A model generated the notes under the pieces. That model did no database searches. It saw only the letters and a list, made by a program, of their open reading frames with translations, and had not been told where the DNA came from. Of a DNA stretch of 64,000 nucleotides, positions 1 to 13,288 are shown piece after piece (position 1 is the stretch's first letter; every line of letters begins with the position of its first letter). The DNA is from Prorocentrum cordatum (taxonomy: Eukaryota; Sar; Dinophyceae; Prorocentrales; Prorocentraceae). The stretch lies in contig CAUYUJ010020760.1 in the NCBI GenBank assembly GCA_963575745.1, positions 456,731 through 520,730 on the forward strand, in the 5' to 3' direction. The position numbers were made by a program, and so were the translations under genes.

Positions 1-1075
<1,075 letters not shown>

Positions 1076-1104
1076 TACTGCGGGCCCAGGCGGGGGCTAA
1101 CCCC

Positions 1105-1410
1105 AGCGAGGCGAAACTTCGGCAAAGGGAACCCGAGGCGAAATAATATTGGCGCAATGAAGCGGGCGAAGCGAAACCCAGCGGAGCGAATCCCGGTGAA
1201 GCGTAGCCCCGTTAAAGCGAATATTGTCGAAATGAAGCTCCAGCGAAGCGAAACGGTCGAATCGAAACCCCGGCGAAGCGCAACCCCTGCGAAGCGACCA
1301 GCGACGCGAGTCTTAACGAAGCGTAACCCCGGCGAAGCGAGCCCCGGCGAAACGGCACACCGGCGAAGCGAAACGGGCGAAGCGCAACCCTGGCGAAGCG
1401 AAACCATGCC
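1105..1410. repeat. Degenerate 15-bp tandem repeat
   Basis: About 20 diverged copies of a 15-base unit close to ccggcgaagcgaaac. Because 15 is a multiple of 3 the frame stays open across the array and reads as a K/R/S/P-rich peptide, which I do not regard as a gene. Confidence 0.8.
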
Positions 1411-1549
1411 CTCGGTCCTCCCTTTTCTCATTTGCCGTCCTCGTTCCTCCCCTTGCCCCCCCCCTCCAGTCGAGAGGACCAGGCGCGAGGCCACATAAAT
1501 GTAAGCCCATAATTAACCGACGCAGTCGCAATCTCCGTAACTCCGTACC

Positions 1550-1745
1550 TCCTTTTGTCTCCTCCGTCCTCCTCCCTCCTCTTTCCCCTCTGTCCCCTCA
1601 TTCCGCCTTCCTCCTCCCTCATTGTGTCTCCCCTTCCTACCTCCCCCTCCTCCCTCCCCCTCCGTCCTTCCTTGAGCCCTCCCCCATGTCCACTCATCCG
1701 CCTTCCTCCCCCCCTTTTCCTCTTGCTATCGCTGTCTCACAGTCC
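1550..1745. repeat. C/T-rich low-complexity tract
   Basis: Polypyrimidine-rich stretch of irregular cctcc and tccct units. No gene seen. It separates the 15-bp array from the first fold-back element. Confidence 0.7.
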
Positions 1746-1870
1746 TTGTGCATGCTGCCCTTCCTCGCCGGCTGACCGAGAGCCTAAGGGTAGCCGAACA
1801 AATTCCGGCTTGGGGAGAGGAGGAGGAGGAAGAGAAGAAGGAAGTAGAGAGGACGGAGATTCGAAGATGT

Positions 1871-2036
1871 GATCCGATCGGCTACAAAACTGATGTACCC
1901 CCAATTGGTCCCCCCGCCGAATCTACGAAAAATGCGAAGAACGTTCCGTAAATCGACGGAGCATTTTACGCGTCGTTCTCACATTCGGCGGGGAAATCAA
2001 GTTTGGGGTAAATCAAATTCTGTAGTCGATCCCCTA
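1871..2036. mobile_element. Fold-back (MITE-like) element, family B copy 1
   Basis: The two ends are inverted copies of each other over about 50 bases. The left arm begins gatccgatcggctacaaaac, and the reverse complement of the right arm begins ggggatcgactacagaattt. Both continue with a taccccmaa stretch and ccccgccgaat. No coding capacity. A second copy lies at 33,679-33,828. The exact ends and the target duplication are uncertain. Confidence 0.65.
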
Positions 2037-2039
2037 CTC

Positions 2040-2500
2040 GAGAGAATCAGATGTAAGGTCCGCAGGCAGTCAGCAGTCCAGGCAGGAGGCGCCAGCAGTT
2101 CCTCCCAGGCGTCCGCAAGCCCGGAGAGCGAGATCAAGCGAAACCTGGCATTGAAATTGGCACCGAATTTTGGTTGGGCCCGTGTTGCGCGGACCCACAG
2201 TCTATGCGGCGGTGTGATTTCTCTGTTTGGGCTACGCACGCGCGGGACGCGGGTTCGGGATCGAGTGTCTTCGATTGAAGATTGAGGCTTCGAACGTCTC
2301 GGGCCCCGGGGTCTGCAGATTCATCCGCGGAGCACCTTTGGAGACCTCTGGCAGGCTCGCGGTGACGCCGGCGCGGGTGCTCAAGACTCGAGGCTGCAGG
2401 GCCCCTGTCTTTCGATTCGGTCAATCCGATTCGATATCGACTCTGCCGTGATCGATCCGTTTCGATACCCTGACGATCCTCGAAAAGAAGCAAACACTGC
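2040..2500. other. No recognisable feature
   Basis: GC-moderate single-copy-looking DNA between two fold-back elements. Short open frames exist on both strands but none resembles a known protein. Confidence 0.4.
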
Positions 2501-2504
2501 GTAA

Positions 2505-2668
2505 GCATGAAGTTTCGGAGCTCCGCGCGGACTGTTGGGATCCGCGCTGGGCCCCCCTGGCAGCGCCTCTGGCGGCGCCCCTGGCACGCTCCGCGCGCCA
2601 AGGAAGGGGTCCAGCGCCGATCCCAGAAATTCGCGTGGACCTCCGGAAGTCTATTCTCATGCAGGTGT
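2505..2668. mobile_element. Fold-back element, family F copy 1
   Basis: The left arm (gcatgaagtttcggagctcc, continuing gcgcgga..gggatccgcgctgg) is matched by the reverse complement of the right arm (gcatgagaatagacttccgg, then aggtccacgcgaatttctgggatcggcgctgg). Related sequence recurs at 52,591-52,722 and, one-armed, at 62,176-62,240. Non-coding; probably a non-autonomous DNA element. Confidence 0.6.
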
Positions 2669-2669
2669 T

Positions 2670-3485
2670 TGTTCTTCTAGGTCCGATGCGTCCCGAGTCT
2701 CACGAGCTGTTGTCGTGCGTCGTGGCGCGGCCGATCCAATTCGATGCTGAATCCGTGCCAATGCAGGCCACATTTCAAGTCGATCCGATCTGCCGATTCA
2801 ATGCTCCTGCACCAGTGACTCGAACCAGGCGTATCTCGAGGAGCGATCTCTGCTGTGGAAGAGCGAAGTTCGCACGATTGAAGAATCCACGTGGCGTCTG
2901 GAACCAATGTCTACGCCGTCACGACAGGAGTGTACAGTCAAGACGCTTAACAGAAAGACCACCCACTGGACTCTGGAGGGACTCTGGTTCCCGTGCCGTT
3001 CCTTAAATCCAGGTCGGGGAAACTCTTCGTGGCCGAGGCTCGCCGTGGCCAGAGCAGCCCGTTCCTTCTTCTGCGTTCCGCATGGTACCACGACGATTGT
3101 ATTCCATGACCGCCGTTGTTCTTCGTGATCACGGGTGCAGCAGAGCAGCCTGAGCGCGCGTTGACCTCGTGTCACTGTTTTTGGCAGCCCGATGTCGCCA
3201 AGCACATGGATTAGAGGTGCCGAGGCAGTGCATGTTGATGAGCGGCGAGAAGTTTGGTGGACCATAGTCGAAACCCATGGTAAGGATGGATATCCACTGC
3301 AAGGTTACCCCTGCATCCTTGCTTCTTCGGTCTATGCTTGGCCACTTTTGTTGGCCGCGGCCCGCTCGGATAGCCTTGACATGGGCGTCCAAGGCTCTTG
3401 CATCTCTACCTCGCATCATAGATGTCAGTTCTGATTGCACCCTGGTGGGGTACTTTTGGACTCTTGGTCATCCAGCCTTGGCGCC
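2670..3485. other. No recognisable feature
   Basis: No gene, RNA or repeat family that I can name. Several overlapping short open frames occur on both strands without homology that I recognise. Confidence 0.35.
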
Positions 3486-3489
3486 TGCC

Positions 3490-3780
3490 TCGGCCTCGTG
3501 CGGAAGCCACGGGCCGCGGCTGCCGCGCGCGCACTCGGGCGGCCCGATGGTGGACGCCGGTACCTTTTTTTTATGTTGCCGCACACGGTCGGAGGGGCGG
3601 GGGCGGCAAGGAGGTGTGAGGAGGGCGCGGCATTCCAGGCCTCCCAAAGGAGCGACACAAAAACACGGGGCCGTATGTGCCGGCATTGTCTCGTGGGTCA
3701 TTCGCGCAAGTCGATTGCACGTAAGAGTGACCTTTCGCCGGAGTGACCTTTGGTGCGGGCCCACTTGGGGCCCCCCCGAT
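3490..3780 (-). repeat. Dispersed repeat family D, copy 1 (reverse orientation)
   Basis: Contains gtgacctttggtgcgggccc, the reverse complement of the gggcccgcaccaaag core found at 31,670-31,890 and 33,172-33,480. The shared segment also carries the ttcagcaatcgggggac-type sequence upstream of that core. Function unknown. Diverged from the other copies. Confidence 0.55.
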
Positions 3781-4310
3781 CGTCGAACGCGAGGAGATTA
3801 AAGCGGCTTGCGCGCCTGGTGGTGTCCGCAAAGGGCCCCCTTGGCCGCGCACTAAAGGTGACTCTTGCCTAGGGTCACTCTTGCGTGTAGCCGAGTAAGG
3901 TCGCGCGTAAATGCCTTCGTTGCCACAGTGGCGTGCCGCGCTGGCGGCCCGCGTAAGGTTCCTACGTCATCTCGCGGAAGACCCGTTTCTAATCGTCGTT
4001 CAAATCGGGTCGAAGCAGGTCGAGGTTCAAAATGTACCGATACCGCTGCTCGGCCTGGAGGGCCCTCGTCGCCATTGCCGGATTCTCCGCGAAATTCTGG
4101 TCAGGATGCACCTTGGGAGAGTTGCGGGAAGTAATGGTGTCAGCACGTGTTTGCTTGCCCCATAATCGGGAGAGGTGTCTCCCCAATGGCCCAAAAAGTC
4201 TGCGGTTTCGAGGCTTAGCCTCAGGGTGCTCTCCAGCAGCTGCGCCTCGCCGAGAGGCGTCCGGGAGCAGGCCGAAGTCGTCCCGAACGGCCGCTTGAGA
4301 CCCGAGCGAT

Positions 4311-4504
4311 GACCCGAAAGTCGACCCGAATGGAGGTTCGGAGGATCGCGCCTCATCGGCGATGGCATCGGCGGTGCGGCGCGATCTGGTGCCCGATCTG
4401 CTCCACTCCGACGTCGCCGATGCGTTGCCGAAGTCGCGGATGCACCGCAGACGCGTCGCGATCTTCCGACCCTATCTGCTCGGACCCCAGTTGGGAGGCC
4501 TCTG
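4311..4504. mobile_element. Fold-back element, family A copy 1
   Basis: Carries ggttcggaggatcgcgcc on the left and an inverted gcgatcttccgaccctatct on the right, with repeated cgatg/catcg units between. The same architecture recurs at 32,804-32,962, 35,222-35,389 and 60,501-60,710. This is the most diverged of the four. Non-coding. Confidence 0.6.
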
Positions 4505-4541
4505 GACACCGCGGCCGATGTCAATCCCACCTAAGTTAGCC

Positions 4542-4543
4542 GC

Positions 4544-4613
<70 letters not shown>
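4542..4613. repeat. (CT)n microsatellite
   Basis: Dinucleotide CT run with a few ttt interruptions, about 70 bases. Confidence 0.95.
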
Positions 4614-4618
<5 letters not shown>

Positions 4619-4699
4619 TCGCCCCCCGCTGGCTGAGTGCGGCCTCGCCTGAGCTGCCTCCCTCATGCAGTCGGGCAGCAACCCGTCAGGCTTTACGGA

Positions 4700-6250
4700 A
4701 CCAAACCATGCTTAGTGCGGGTTTGATGACAAAGCGCGTGTTCTTTTCCTCTCCGCACGCGGCCGAGCAAATGTTACATCCAGCTCATTAGCAACGTTGT
4801 GGACGTGTGTTGGCGAATAGCAGGCTTGGTTTTACAAACATGTTTGGAACATTCCTTGCAACGGGTCGCTTACGTACTATCACACATATTGAACGCAGAA
4901 TTTGAAACGGAAGAGTCAGATGCAGCTCGAAACAAACATGCATCCGATTAAAAACGTATAACCCTAATCAGGGAAGCAAAACAAGAGTCGGACGATAGGG
5001 AGGGATGGAATCGGGACGTGCGGATAATTGCATGCCCGCGATAATAAAGCACCCTTCCCCTTTTCATCCCTTGTGTCATGATTCTCCGTGGGATACTTAT
5101 ATTTGATAGGCGGGCGGAGCGGCGAGACCGAACTTGATTACCACCAGGGGAACGACGAATCGTAGATTCGACAATCTTACCATGATTACCCTTTGTTATC
5201 ATCATGAGCATCCTTTGTTATCGTCACCACCCTCTCGTAGACCCCACTCTGGCACACCACACACGATTCGTGGCCCCATGTGATGCCCGAGTGCTACGCT
5301 TGCTATATCGCGGTGAGCATCAGGTTCCGTGAACGAAAGAAGTTGGATGGGGTCGAACCAGCCAAATTGCCGGTTATCGCCGTTGACGCCGAACGCGCCC
5401 CAGCTGAACTTGCTTATCGCCGTCATTGGTGACCACCCCCACAGCAGCCATGAGTACTCACTCCTACACGACGAGTAGAGAGTAAACCAACAAAGGTTTT
5501 ACATAGAATTCGATAGGTCCGAAACTTCGATTTCTCTTGAAATCGCCTCCTCATCATCCTCCTCTGGCAGGCAGGCACCCCAAAAGTGGCCAGTTTATCA
5601 TCCATCGTGTTTTTTGCTCAGGATTAGTGCTCACCCGATTCCTTCAAACAAGCTCCAGGGGAAGGTTTCTCCAGATCAGCTTGGAGGTCATTCAAGACAA
5701 ATCTCAGCAACGATATCTCCAGGGAAAGTTATTATCCTCCCATGACCCTGAATTTTACTATGTCCATGCTGTAATTTTCACGGGCACAGGGTTATGTGTT
5801 GCGTTGGTTATGTTGTTGTTTGTTCACCCCACCTGGTCGTGCGCGACCTTGCGGAATGGAATGATTTCCACAAATGTCTAACGCAGTATCGGATCCAGTT
5901 TGAGCGGACAAAATTTGGGAAACGCAGAGTCTGAAACGACTCGCCAGAGTTTCCGCATCGGTCCGGTGCGGTCAGTGAAACGTTCTCGCGTGTTTTGTTG
6001 ATCAACGAACAATATCTCAATCGGGTTCCGCACACGATGGATGCACCCGAACCGCCTTGACACTGGTATTGGGCAGTCGCTAAAGCATTCCCGCGGCAGG
6101 GTTCCCGGAATAGTAGTTTCGGCTTCCGTAGTTCACAAGCACGCAGGGGCTCAGCCTAAAGGAGAAGCACCACCACTACGGACTGGCCGAACATCGCAGA
6201 CGGCTTTTTGGTGGCGCCGGCACGTAGGACAAATGTCTTTCCGCTCTGCG
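4700..6250. other. AT-richer block without recognisable genes
   Basis: Composition drops to near-balanced compared with the GC-rich flanks. A 22-base direct repeat (tttgttatcatcatgagcat and tttgttatcgtcaccaccct) lies at about 5,190-5,230. Open frames up to 114 codons occur, but none resembles a protein that I know. It may be a decayed retroelement like the AT-richer blocks at 11.5-20 kb. Confidence 0.35.
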
Positions 6251-6462
6251 GATAACTGAACCTACGTACATCCATCTACTTGGGGGGGAGGATATGGCGG
6301 CCCAGAAACCACGGCCTCGAACCCAAATTCCCCCCTGGCCCTTGGGGGCATCTTGGGCCGCCCCGCGGACAATCGAGGCAGCCCCCAAAGGCCCTTGGGG
6401 GCGTCGCCGTCCTCGAGGCCTCGCCGTCCTCGAGGCCCCGGAGCCCGCGCAGGCGCTCCTGG

Positions 6463-6463
6463 G

Positions 6464-6512
<49 letters not shown>
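6463..6512. repeat. (GTC)n microsatellite
   Basis: Uninterrupted gtc triplets apart from one gcc, in a GC-rich context. Confidence 0.95.
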
Positions 6513-6689
6513 GACATCTTTGGGGGCATCTTGGACAGCCCTTGGGGCACTCCGAGAGCGACCGCGATGGCCTCCAGACGGCCCAGGAGGCCGCCAAGAG
6601 CACCCCAGCAGCGCTCCACGGGTGCCCCAGGTCCGCTCGGGGTAGCCTCCGGAGGTCTCCAAGGCGCCCCGAGAGAGCCCCCAGAGGCC

Positions 6690-6800
6690 TCCTCCTCTTC
6701 CTCCTCCTCCCCCTCCTCCTCCTCCTCCTCCTCCTCCTCCTCCTCCTCCTCCTCCCCCTCCCCCTCCCCCTCCCCCTCCCCCTCCCCTTCCCCCCCCCCC
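6690..6800. repeat. (CCT)n and (CCCCCT)n tract
   Basis: Pure pyrimidine strand changing from trinucleotide cct to hexanucleotide ccccct and then a run of C. Gives E- and G-runs on the other strand. Confidence 0.95.
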
Positions 6801-6899
6801 TTCCGCCCAAGGTCGAAGCGACGCCGAGCGAGAAAACGCTGGCACGTCGTCGGAGATCTGGGCGTGGCGCCTCGCCCCGAGGGCCCCCGAAGAGGGCCG

Positions 6900-7590
6900 C
6901 ACGAGGCCCAAATCGTCCCGTGCTCGCAGGAAACGTACGCGTCTAAGGGATTCACCAGTTTAGTTTCCACAGCGACCAAGACGGCCCAGCTGTCCTGGAA
7001 GATCGCCCCAAGACGGCCACCTGGGCCCCTGATGAGGCATCAGAGTTGCCCAAGAGAAGCTGAAGACAGCCACGAGGCGCCCAAGTCGGCCCAAGAGAGC
7101 CCCGGCAGGGCATGCAGAGGAGCCCCAAAAACATTTCGAGCCATCCGCCCCACGGGGGCCCCCGAGACCGCCAGGAGGCTCCCAAGAAACCCTCAATATG
7201 CGGCTTCCAAGAGGCCCCCAAACGGCCCCTCAGATGCCCACTGTTCCCAAGACGCTCACCAAAGAGGCTTCCCAAGAGAGCCGAACATGCATCCAAGAGG
7301 CCTCTGATCCAGGCATGGTGGCAGCATTTTCGTTGCCCAGCCTTTTACGCTGGCCCCATGCCATCCCCAAGCAAGCCACACGAGGTTCCCAAGAGACAAT
7401 CCCCAAGAGAGAAACACGACGGCTCAAAAGTCCGACACACTCACCTCGCGATAGCCACGACAGTACCAAGCTGTCCAACGACACTCTGGACGACCCAAGG
7501 GAAGCCGAAGAGGGCCACAGGAAACCAAGATGGAACCCGAAGGCTCCCTGCACGCTACACCATTCCACAAGATAGCCCTAACATGGAACT
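6900..7590. repeat. CCCAAGA array (family C), copy 1
   Basis: Degenerate tandem units of about 10-12 bases with a cccaaga core followed by gggc/cggc. Long open frames rich in P, R, K and S result from the low A+T content and the repeat, not from selection. Confidence 0.7.
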
Positions 7591-7596
7591 ATGCAT

Positions 7597-7662
7597 ACTC
7601 CTCCTCCTCCTCCTCCTCCTCCTCCTCCTCCTCCTCCTCCTCCTCCTCCTCCTCCTCCTCCC
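7597..7662. repeat. (CCT)n microsatellite
   Basis: More than 20 tandem ctc/cct units, immediately followed by a shorter gtcgtc patch to 7,698. Confidence 0.95.
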
Positions 7663-7769
7663 CTCTGTCATCGTCGTCGTCACCCTCGTCGTCGTCGTCC
7701 ACACGGAGAGGAGCCTGCCTGAGACTGGAAAATTTCAAGTCGTCGGAAGCAGGGGACAGAGGGGGACGG

Positions 7770-7868
7770 GGCAAGAGGAGGGTGAGGAGGATGAGGAGGA
7801 TTGGGAGGACCAGGAGGAGATGAAGGAGGAGGAGGAGGAGGAGGAGGAGGAGGAGGAGGAGGAGGAGT
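7770..7868. repeat. (GGA)n microsatellite
   Basis: Purine strand gga/gag units. Lying 100 bases from a (CCT)n tract, it gives two complementary tracts that could pair in single-stranded DNA. Confidence 0.93.
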
Positions 7869-7944
7869 GGAGAGATGCAACTAGGACCCAGCTCCGCCGC
7901 AGCCCGTGTGCCAAGAGGCACCCAAGACGTCCCGACCTCACGAT

Positions 7945-8415
7945 CCAGGTCAGGGGTGTGCCGACATGGGCGGGGCGGCGTGATGCGATCCGTGTGAGAA
8001 GAAGACAGTCAACATACACAGGGGGACGTGACAAAGGGCCATCGGTGAAGCTAGCTACCTATGGGGCCACGATCCTCGGGAGGGGTGTGCCGACATGGAA
8101 GGGGACGCATACAAACCTTGCCGTTGGGGCCTTCGGTGGAGCTCCCCATGGAGCCGAGATCTTCGTGAGGGGTGTGCCGAAATGGGGGGGACGCATGCAA
8201 ACCTTGCCTGCCCTCGGTGGAGCTCCCTATGGGGCCGCGATCCTCGTGAGGGGTGTGCCGAAATTGTGCAAACCTTTCCGCTTGGGCGTTCGGTGGAGCT
8301 CCTTATGGGGCCACGATTTTCGTGAGAGGTGTGCCGAATTGGGCAGGGGGACGCATGCAAACCTTGCCGTTGGGGCCTTCGGTGTGCCAAAATGGGGGGG
8401 AACGTATGCAAAGCC
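7945..8415. repeat. Minisatellite, unit about 80 bp
   Basis: The marker ggggtgtgccga recurs at about 7,952, 8,091, 8,169, 8,250 and 8,327, with ggacgcatgcaaaccttgcc and ggtggagctcc blocks between. Spacing is 77-81 bases, with one double unit. Copies differ by indels. Confidence 0.85.
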
Positions 8416-8559
8416 AACAAAAGTAAACCCTACCACCTGGGCATCAACCTTAAAGTGATTCCTGGTTACGCTGGTGTAAGTCTCGAGCTCGGTCTCGCGC
8501 AAGCGATTGTATCAGGTTCACAGTTTGTGCCCCCCATCTGCCAAACACCTCAGCGCCAA

Positions 8560-9045
8560 GACAATGCAGCGCCTTCCAACACGCATCCAAGAGGCTTCAA
8601 GACGGCCCCAAGACGGTTTCAAGTGTTTGCCAGAAATTCCCCCGCCAAGAGGCCAAATAGAAAATCATGTGTTTTTGTTTGTTTTGCGTTTCGCTTCCGA
8701 TGGGTTCTTGACGCGTCAAGATGGCCCTAAAATGGCCCAACGTTAGCCCCAAGAGAGGCTTGAAGACGGCCCCAAGAGTGCTGAAGAGCGGTCGAAGAGG
8801 GCTCCAAGACGCCATGTTCGGGCTTCTGTGGGGATGCCTTAATTTAAATAGAAAACCGTTTCTTTTTGAGCGAGCGCGTCCGAGACGGCCCCGAGAGGTC
8901 TCTCAGATTTTTCACAAGAGCCCCAAGAGCGTTCCAAGACTCCCCAAAAGGGCCCCAAGATAATTTCAAGAGAACGTTAAGACTTATTTCCCCCAAGAGA
9001 GCCCCACGGGAAGCCCTACGGGAATCCCCAGAGAGCTTGAAAAGG
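8560..9045. repeat. CCCAAGA array (family C), copy 2
   Basis: Looser version of the same short-period motif (ggccccaagag, ttcaagacggccc). It flanks an AT-rich interruption at 8,836-8,870. Confidence 0.6.
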
Positions 9046-9049
9046 AGAT

Positions 9050-9790
9050 GGGGGGTTGAGTACATGCGCGAAGGGACCCCCATATAAAACAACATTCGAA
9101 TCTACGACGAGCTCAAATGAGCAGGAGAGGACCCTAAGAGAACCCCAGGATGGCGCCCAAATGGTATCAGGAGTTTGCGAACGAAGAACCCCTAGCATGA
9201 CACACCCAAAGCACGACTTCTCGTCGTCCTTGTCATCGTCCGTTCTTTCTTTTTGTTTTTGTCATACCGCCTCCTTGTTCGTCTACATCCTCATCGTACC
9301 GCTCTGCTCTTGTTCCTCTTTCCCTTCCTTCTTTTTTGTTTTTCTTCCTCCTCCTCCTCTTGCTCATGCTTTCAGCCGTCCCTGTTTTATGATTTGTTTC
9401 TCCTGCGAATCGTTTGTGGATGAGCTCGTGGGGATACACGAAGCGCCTTGAATAACGGTAAGTTCCGGGCGACGCGTAAGCCAGCAACGATGATGTTCCA
9501 ACGTTGGTTATCGTTCCGAGCAACAAAAGTTTACGCGTCTCTGAGCAACCGTTCAGTATTGCGATCTCGTCATGCTGTGACCAATCCGGAATACCGTCCA
9601 TATTATCGCCCATTTTGTCGTTCAATCTTGTGTGATAGTGCGGGTCGGGACTATCGAACGGCAATATTTCGCCGTTGTCGCATCGCACATTGGATTAGTC
9701 TTGGTTGTGAAATTCGGAGGTCAACCCACGAATAGCGTCTGAATTTGTTCGCAAAGGTTCGCAATTAGTGAAATGGCCTCCGGCCAGTGC
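9050..9790. other. No recognisable feature
   Basis: Mixed-composition stretch. Open frames of up to 151 codons on both strands overlap one another and match nothing that I know. Confidence 0.35.
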
Positions 9791-9808
9791 CGCCGATCCG
9801 GGGCGCTT

Positions 9809-9921
9809 CGGATGATGATGATGATGATGACGATGATGATGTTGATGACGATGATGATGATGATGATGATGATGTTGATGATGATGGTGGTGATGATGAT
9901 GATGACGATGACGACGATGAC

Positions 9922-9971
<50 letters not shown>

Positions 9972-10033
9972 TGATGATGATGATGATGATGATGACAATG
10001 ATGCTGATGATGATGATGCTGCTGATGATGATA

Positions 10034-10081
<48 letters not shown>

Positions 10082-10345
10082 ATGATGACGACGATGATGA
10101 TGATGATGGTGGTGGTGGTGTTGGTGGTGGCGATGCTGATGATGATGATGATGCTGATGTTGATGATGATGATGCTGATGACGATGATGCTGCTGATGAT
10201 GATGATGATGAGGAGGAGGAGGATGATGATTTTCATCATGGCACTGACCATGATGTCGAGCATGCTGATGGTGATGGTGATGCTGATGCTGATGTTGATG
10301 CTGATGATGATGCTGGTGATGGTGATGGTGGTTGTGATGGTGATT
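9809..10345. repeat. (GAT)n microsatellite with GAC, GCT and GGT variants
   Basis: More than 500 bases of atg/gat triplets. It produces poly-D, poly-M, poly-S, poly-H and poly-I frames on both strands, so the open frames are not meaningful. Confidence 0.97.
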
Positions 10346-10349
10346 AAGA

Positions 10350-10640
10350 TGTGGCGCCCGGGACTGTCCAGGATCGCGCTCGGGATTGCCCGTCACCGCG
10401 TCTGGCACCGCCCAGGACCGCGCCCGGGACGGCCGGGACGGGCCGGGAGCGCCCGGGACCGCTCGGGACATCCAAGAGCGCGTTCCCTCCCGGGGAGGTG
10501 CCCCGGGGTTCCGGGGAGGAGTTCCGGGGGAGGGTCCTGGGGAGGGCCCCGGGACGGTCTCGAGGAGGGTCCCGTCCGATCTGGGGAAGGTCCCGGATAC
10601 GTTCCGAACATACTCGGGATGGGGAAATCAATACGGAAAG
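10350..10640. repeat. GC-rich degenerate repeat (CGGGACNG core)
   Basis: Irregular repetition of cgggac and gggacc words, with several ggggagg blocks near the end. No gene. Confidence 0.45.
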
Positions 10641-10799
10641 GGGTTCCCCAGGGTGGCGGCGGTCGTCGTCGTCGGTCGTCGGTCGTCGTCGTCGGAGGAG
10701 CTCTTGGAGGACCCCGAAGACGGCTGAAGATATGGAATCATTGAAGAGCGAATTGTTTCGACATATTGTTGTTCAAACGTAAGCGATTTGCAAGCATCT

Positions 10800-11560
10800 T
10801 GGAAGCAGTTTTTGAGCTTTTTGGGGGGCGCCTTGGGGGCATCTTGGAGGCCTCTTGGGGGCGTCTTGGAGGCAGCTTCTGATCTTTTGGGGGGCCTTTG
10901 GGGGGCCCTTGCGGGACAGTTGGGGCCTTTGGGGGCCTCTTGGGGGCGTCTTGGGGCCTCCTGGGAGCCTCCTGGGCCGTCTTGGGCCCTTTTTGGGCCG
11001 TCTTGCTCCTGGGCCTGCCTGCGTACGCCCTTCTTCGGCCGTCTTGGAGCCTTTTAGAGGGCTCCTTGAGCCGTTTTGGACATTGGGGGGCCCTTGGGGG
11101 CCAGTTGGGGGCTTTTGGGCCTTTTGGGGCCTTTTGGAGGCTTCTTGGGGCCTCCTGGGGGCCTCCTGGGCCGTCTTGGGCCCTTTTTGGGCCGTCTTGG
11201 AGCCCTTTTGGGCGCCTCGTGGGCCCGTCCTGGAGCCCTCTTGCGCCGTTTTGGGGGCCTCCTGGGCCTGCGCAAGCGCTTCGTAGGCCGTCTTGGAGCC
11301 TTTTTGAAGGCCCCTTGAGCCGTTTTGGACACTGTGAAGGCCCAAGAGGCGAACATGCTTAAAGTGTAGGCTTTCCTAAGGGAAATCGATAATTTTGGCC
11401 GGTCGGGGCCCTTTTGGAAAGCCTTTTGGGGGCCTCTGGGGGCGCATTGGCGGCCTCTTGGGCTGTCTTGGGTTCATGTTCGGCGTCTTAGATCGATTTT
11501 GGGCGATCCAGAAACGTCTTGGCCCGTCTTGGCGGCTTCTTGGCAACGTTTGGGTCCGAT
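10800..11560. repeat. CCCAAGA array (family C), copy 3, reverse orientation
   Basis: Here the + strand reads ttgggggcctc and ttggaggcctc at about 11-base spacing, i.e. the complement of the arrays at 7, 16, 25, 27 and 52 kb. Two ccttttgagccgttttgga-type blocks (about 11,064 and 11,315) mark a ~250-base duplication inside the array. Confidence 0.7.
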
Positions 11561-11569
11561 TTGGCCAAC

Positions 11570-13230
11570 CGAACCCCAACCAACCGAACCCAATCTGTGG
11601 AAGACCCCCCCCCCTCCCCCCTACCCCGGCAGAGCCACCCGGGCCCACCCCCCCCTTCAACTCACACGCCGGACCGGCGGATTTCTGTTTATGACGCGTA
11701 TCCTCACTATTCAGAAATTTTGCTAAAGAGAGTTGACGGGAATGTCGGGGAATAAACACAAATTGGGGAGGTATTTTTGTGGAGCGAAAGAGGTTTACAC
11801 GGCCTTAGTGGGCCATCTCTGGGGTCGAAGAGAAGAAGCAGGAAGAACACGAAGACGAGGACGCGGATGAAATCAACGATGTGGTCGTTGTGTGGAAGTT
11901 TCGGGGCCTTTTATTGGGAACCCTTTTTGGTAAGGTCATTTTCGAGCGGGCAGGGACCCAAACCACGTGACATTCCGCATCACATATGAAATGTTCCATG
12001 ACAGCGCGCATGCAGCGAAATAAAGACCACGCGTGGCAATCATATAGCACAGATTGAATCACAAACTGTGCGCGCAATATTATATATTAAATATTGACGA
12101 TTCACAGGCACATTGAATCACAAACCGCACGCGACGAATCACAAACAAAAATATAATCACACATTGCATGCAACGAATCATAGACTGCACATGTCGAACC
12201 ACATATTGGAGGGAACGATCAGAGGGAAAGTGGCAGAAAATCGGAAGCCATCGACTGCGGTGTATGGGGTCTCTACCAAAAATGACCCCGAATGCAAATC
12301 ACGTTTGTGGCACCATTCCACCAAAAACAACGCTTACCGTTGCAAAGTCTATGTGATTGCTTTCCGAACTCGAAAAACGATTAGAGCAGATTCAAAACCA
12401 CAAGAACCAAATCACATACCACACGTTGAATCGAGGAATGTGCAACATGAATGTGGAGGATTGTCAAACCATTATCATACGAACCGCCACCAGGGCCTCT
12501 GTATAATTCGCCTCCGCTCCAACCACCACCTGCTCCCCTTTCAAAATTACCCGGAGTGGAGCCGCCACCGGCGATACGGAGAGCTTATATTTGATGTGTT
12601 GGAATTTGTGGATAGGATTCCGTTGCACGTATCAGCAAAACGTGTGTTCCATTTGTTGCGGCAACATCGGTGGTCGCAATTTATCATTCCCATCGTTTGG
12701 GCGGCAGCTGGAACAGATGAAATGAATCTTCCACTTTTGGTGTGGATTTGTGGCGTCATCAATGAACGCGGTACCGATTTTGCAAGGGGAAGGTGGTTTC
12801 CTAACTTCAGAAGCCATTGGTCACCCCTTCATGGAATTACGGCACGTTTTCCGAAACAGTGGCATTAATAATAAATTTTGATTAGTTGCGTAGACACTGC
12901 ATGGTGTGACTGAAAAAAATAGGAGGCCACAAAACAGCGACAACGGGAACACTCTGTGAAACAGAGAATCCCAAAACCACAACCATTGATCGAAATGGAA
13001 CTTAGCCATGCGGCCAGGATTTTTATGTCTCCTTCGGTCGCACCACGGAGCGCTACAACTTTGGGCAAATTACAAAACCGAGGTCTCCGGCCAGAACATC
13101 TGGTTGTCTTCATTTCTGATGTGGTGACGGATGCCGCCATCATCATCGCGCCCGCCCAGAGCGTCAATTCGCAGTGAAGTACCCGTTGGGGTGCGCCTGG
13201 CGGTGAACGTCACCGCGACCGCGTCGGTGG
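11570..13230. other. AT-richer block, one unassigned open frame
   Basis: A 251-codon plus-strand frame (12,113-12,868) ends in a W/H/F-rich segment (RWFPNFRSHWSPLHG). Its first part is a repeat-encoded peptide. I recognise no domain and see no splice or promoter evidence. It could be a decayed retroelement, since broken copies lie just downstream. Confidence 0.25.
12055..12215. repeat. Short degenerate tandem repeat, about 30 bp
   Basis: gaatcacaaac recurs four to five times with gcacgcgac-like tails between 12,055 and 12,215. Confidence 0.55.
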
Positions 13231-13288
13231 CGCCAAACTTGTTGGTTGTTGCGCCAAGCTTGTTGGTTGTTACAGAGGGGGGCGGCTG

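Noticed and set aside
6176-9045. P/R/K-rich frames over the CCCAAGA arrays
   Set aside because: The same peptide flavour appears wherever the repeat occurs and on both strands. Explained by composition.
9695-10744. Histidine-, aspartate- and methionine-rich frames, possible metal-binding protein
   Set aside because: Produced by the (GAT)n tract in all six frames. No conserved flanking domain.
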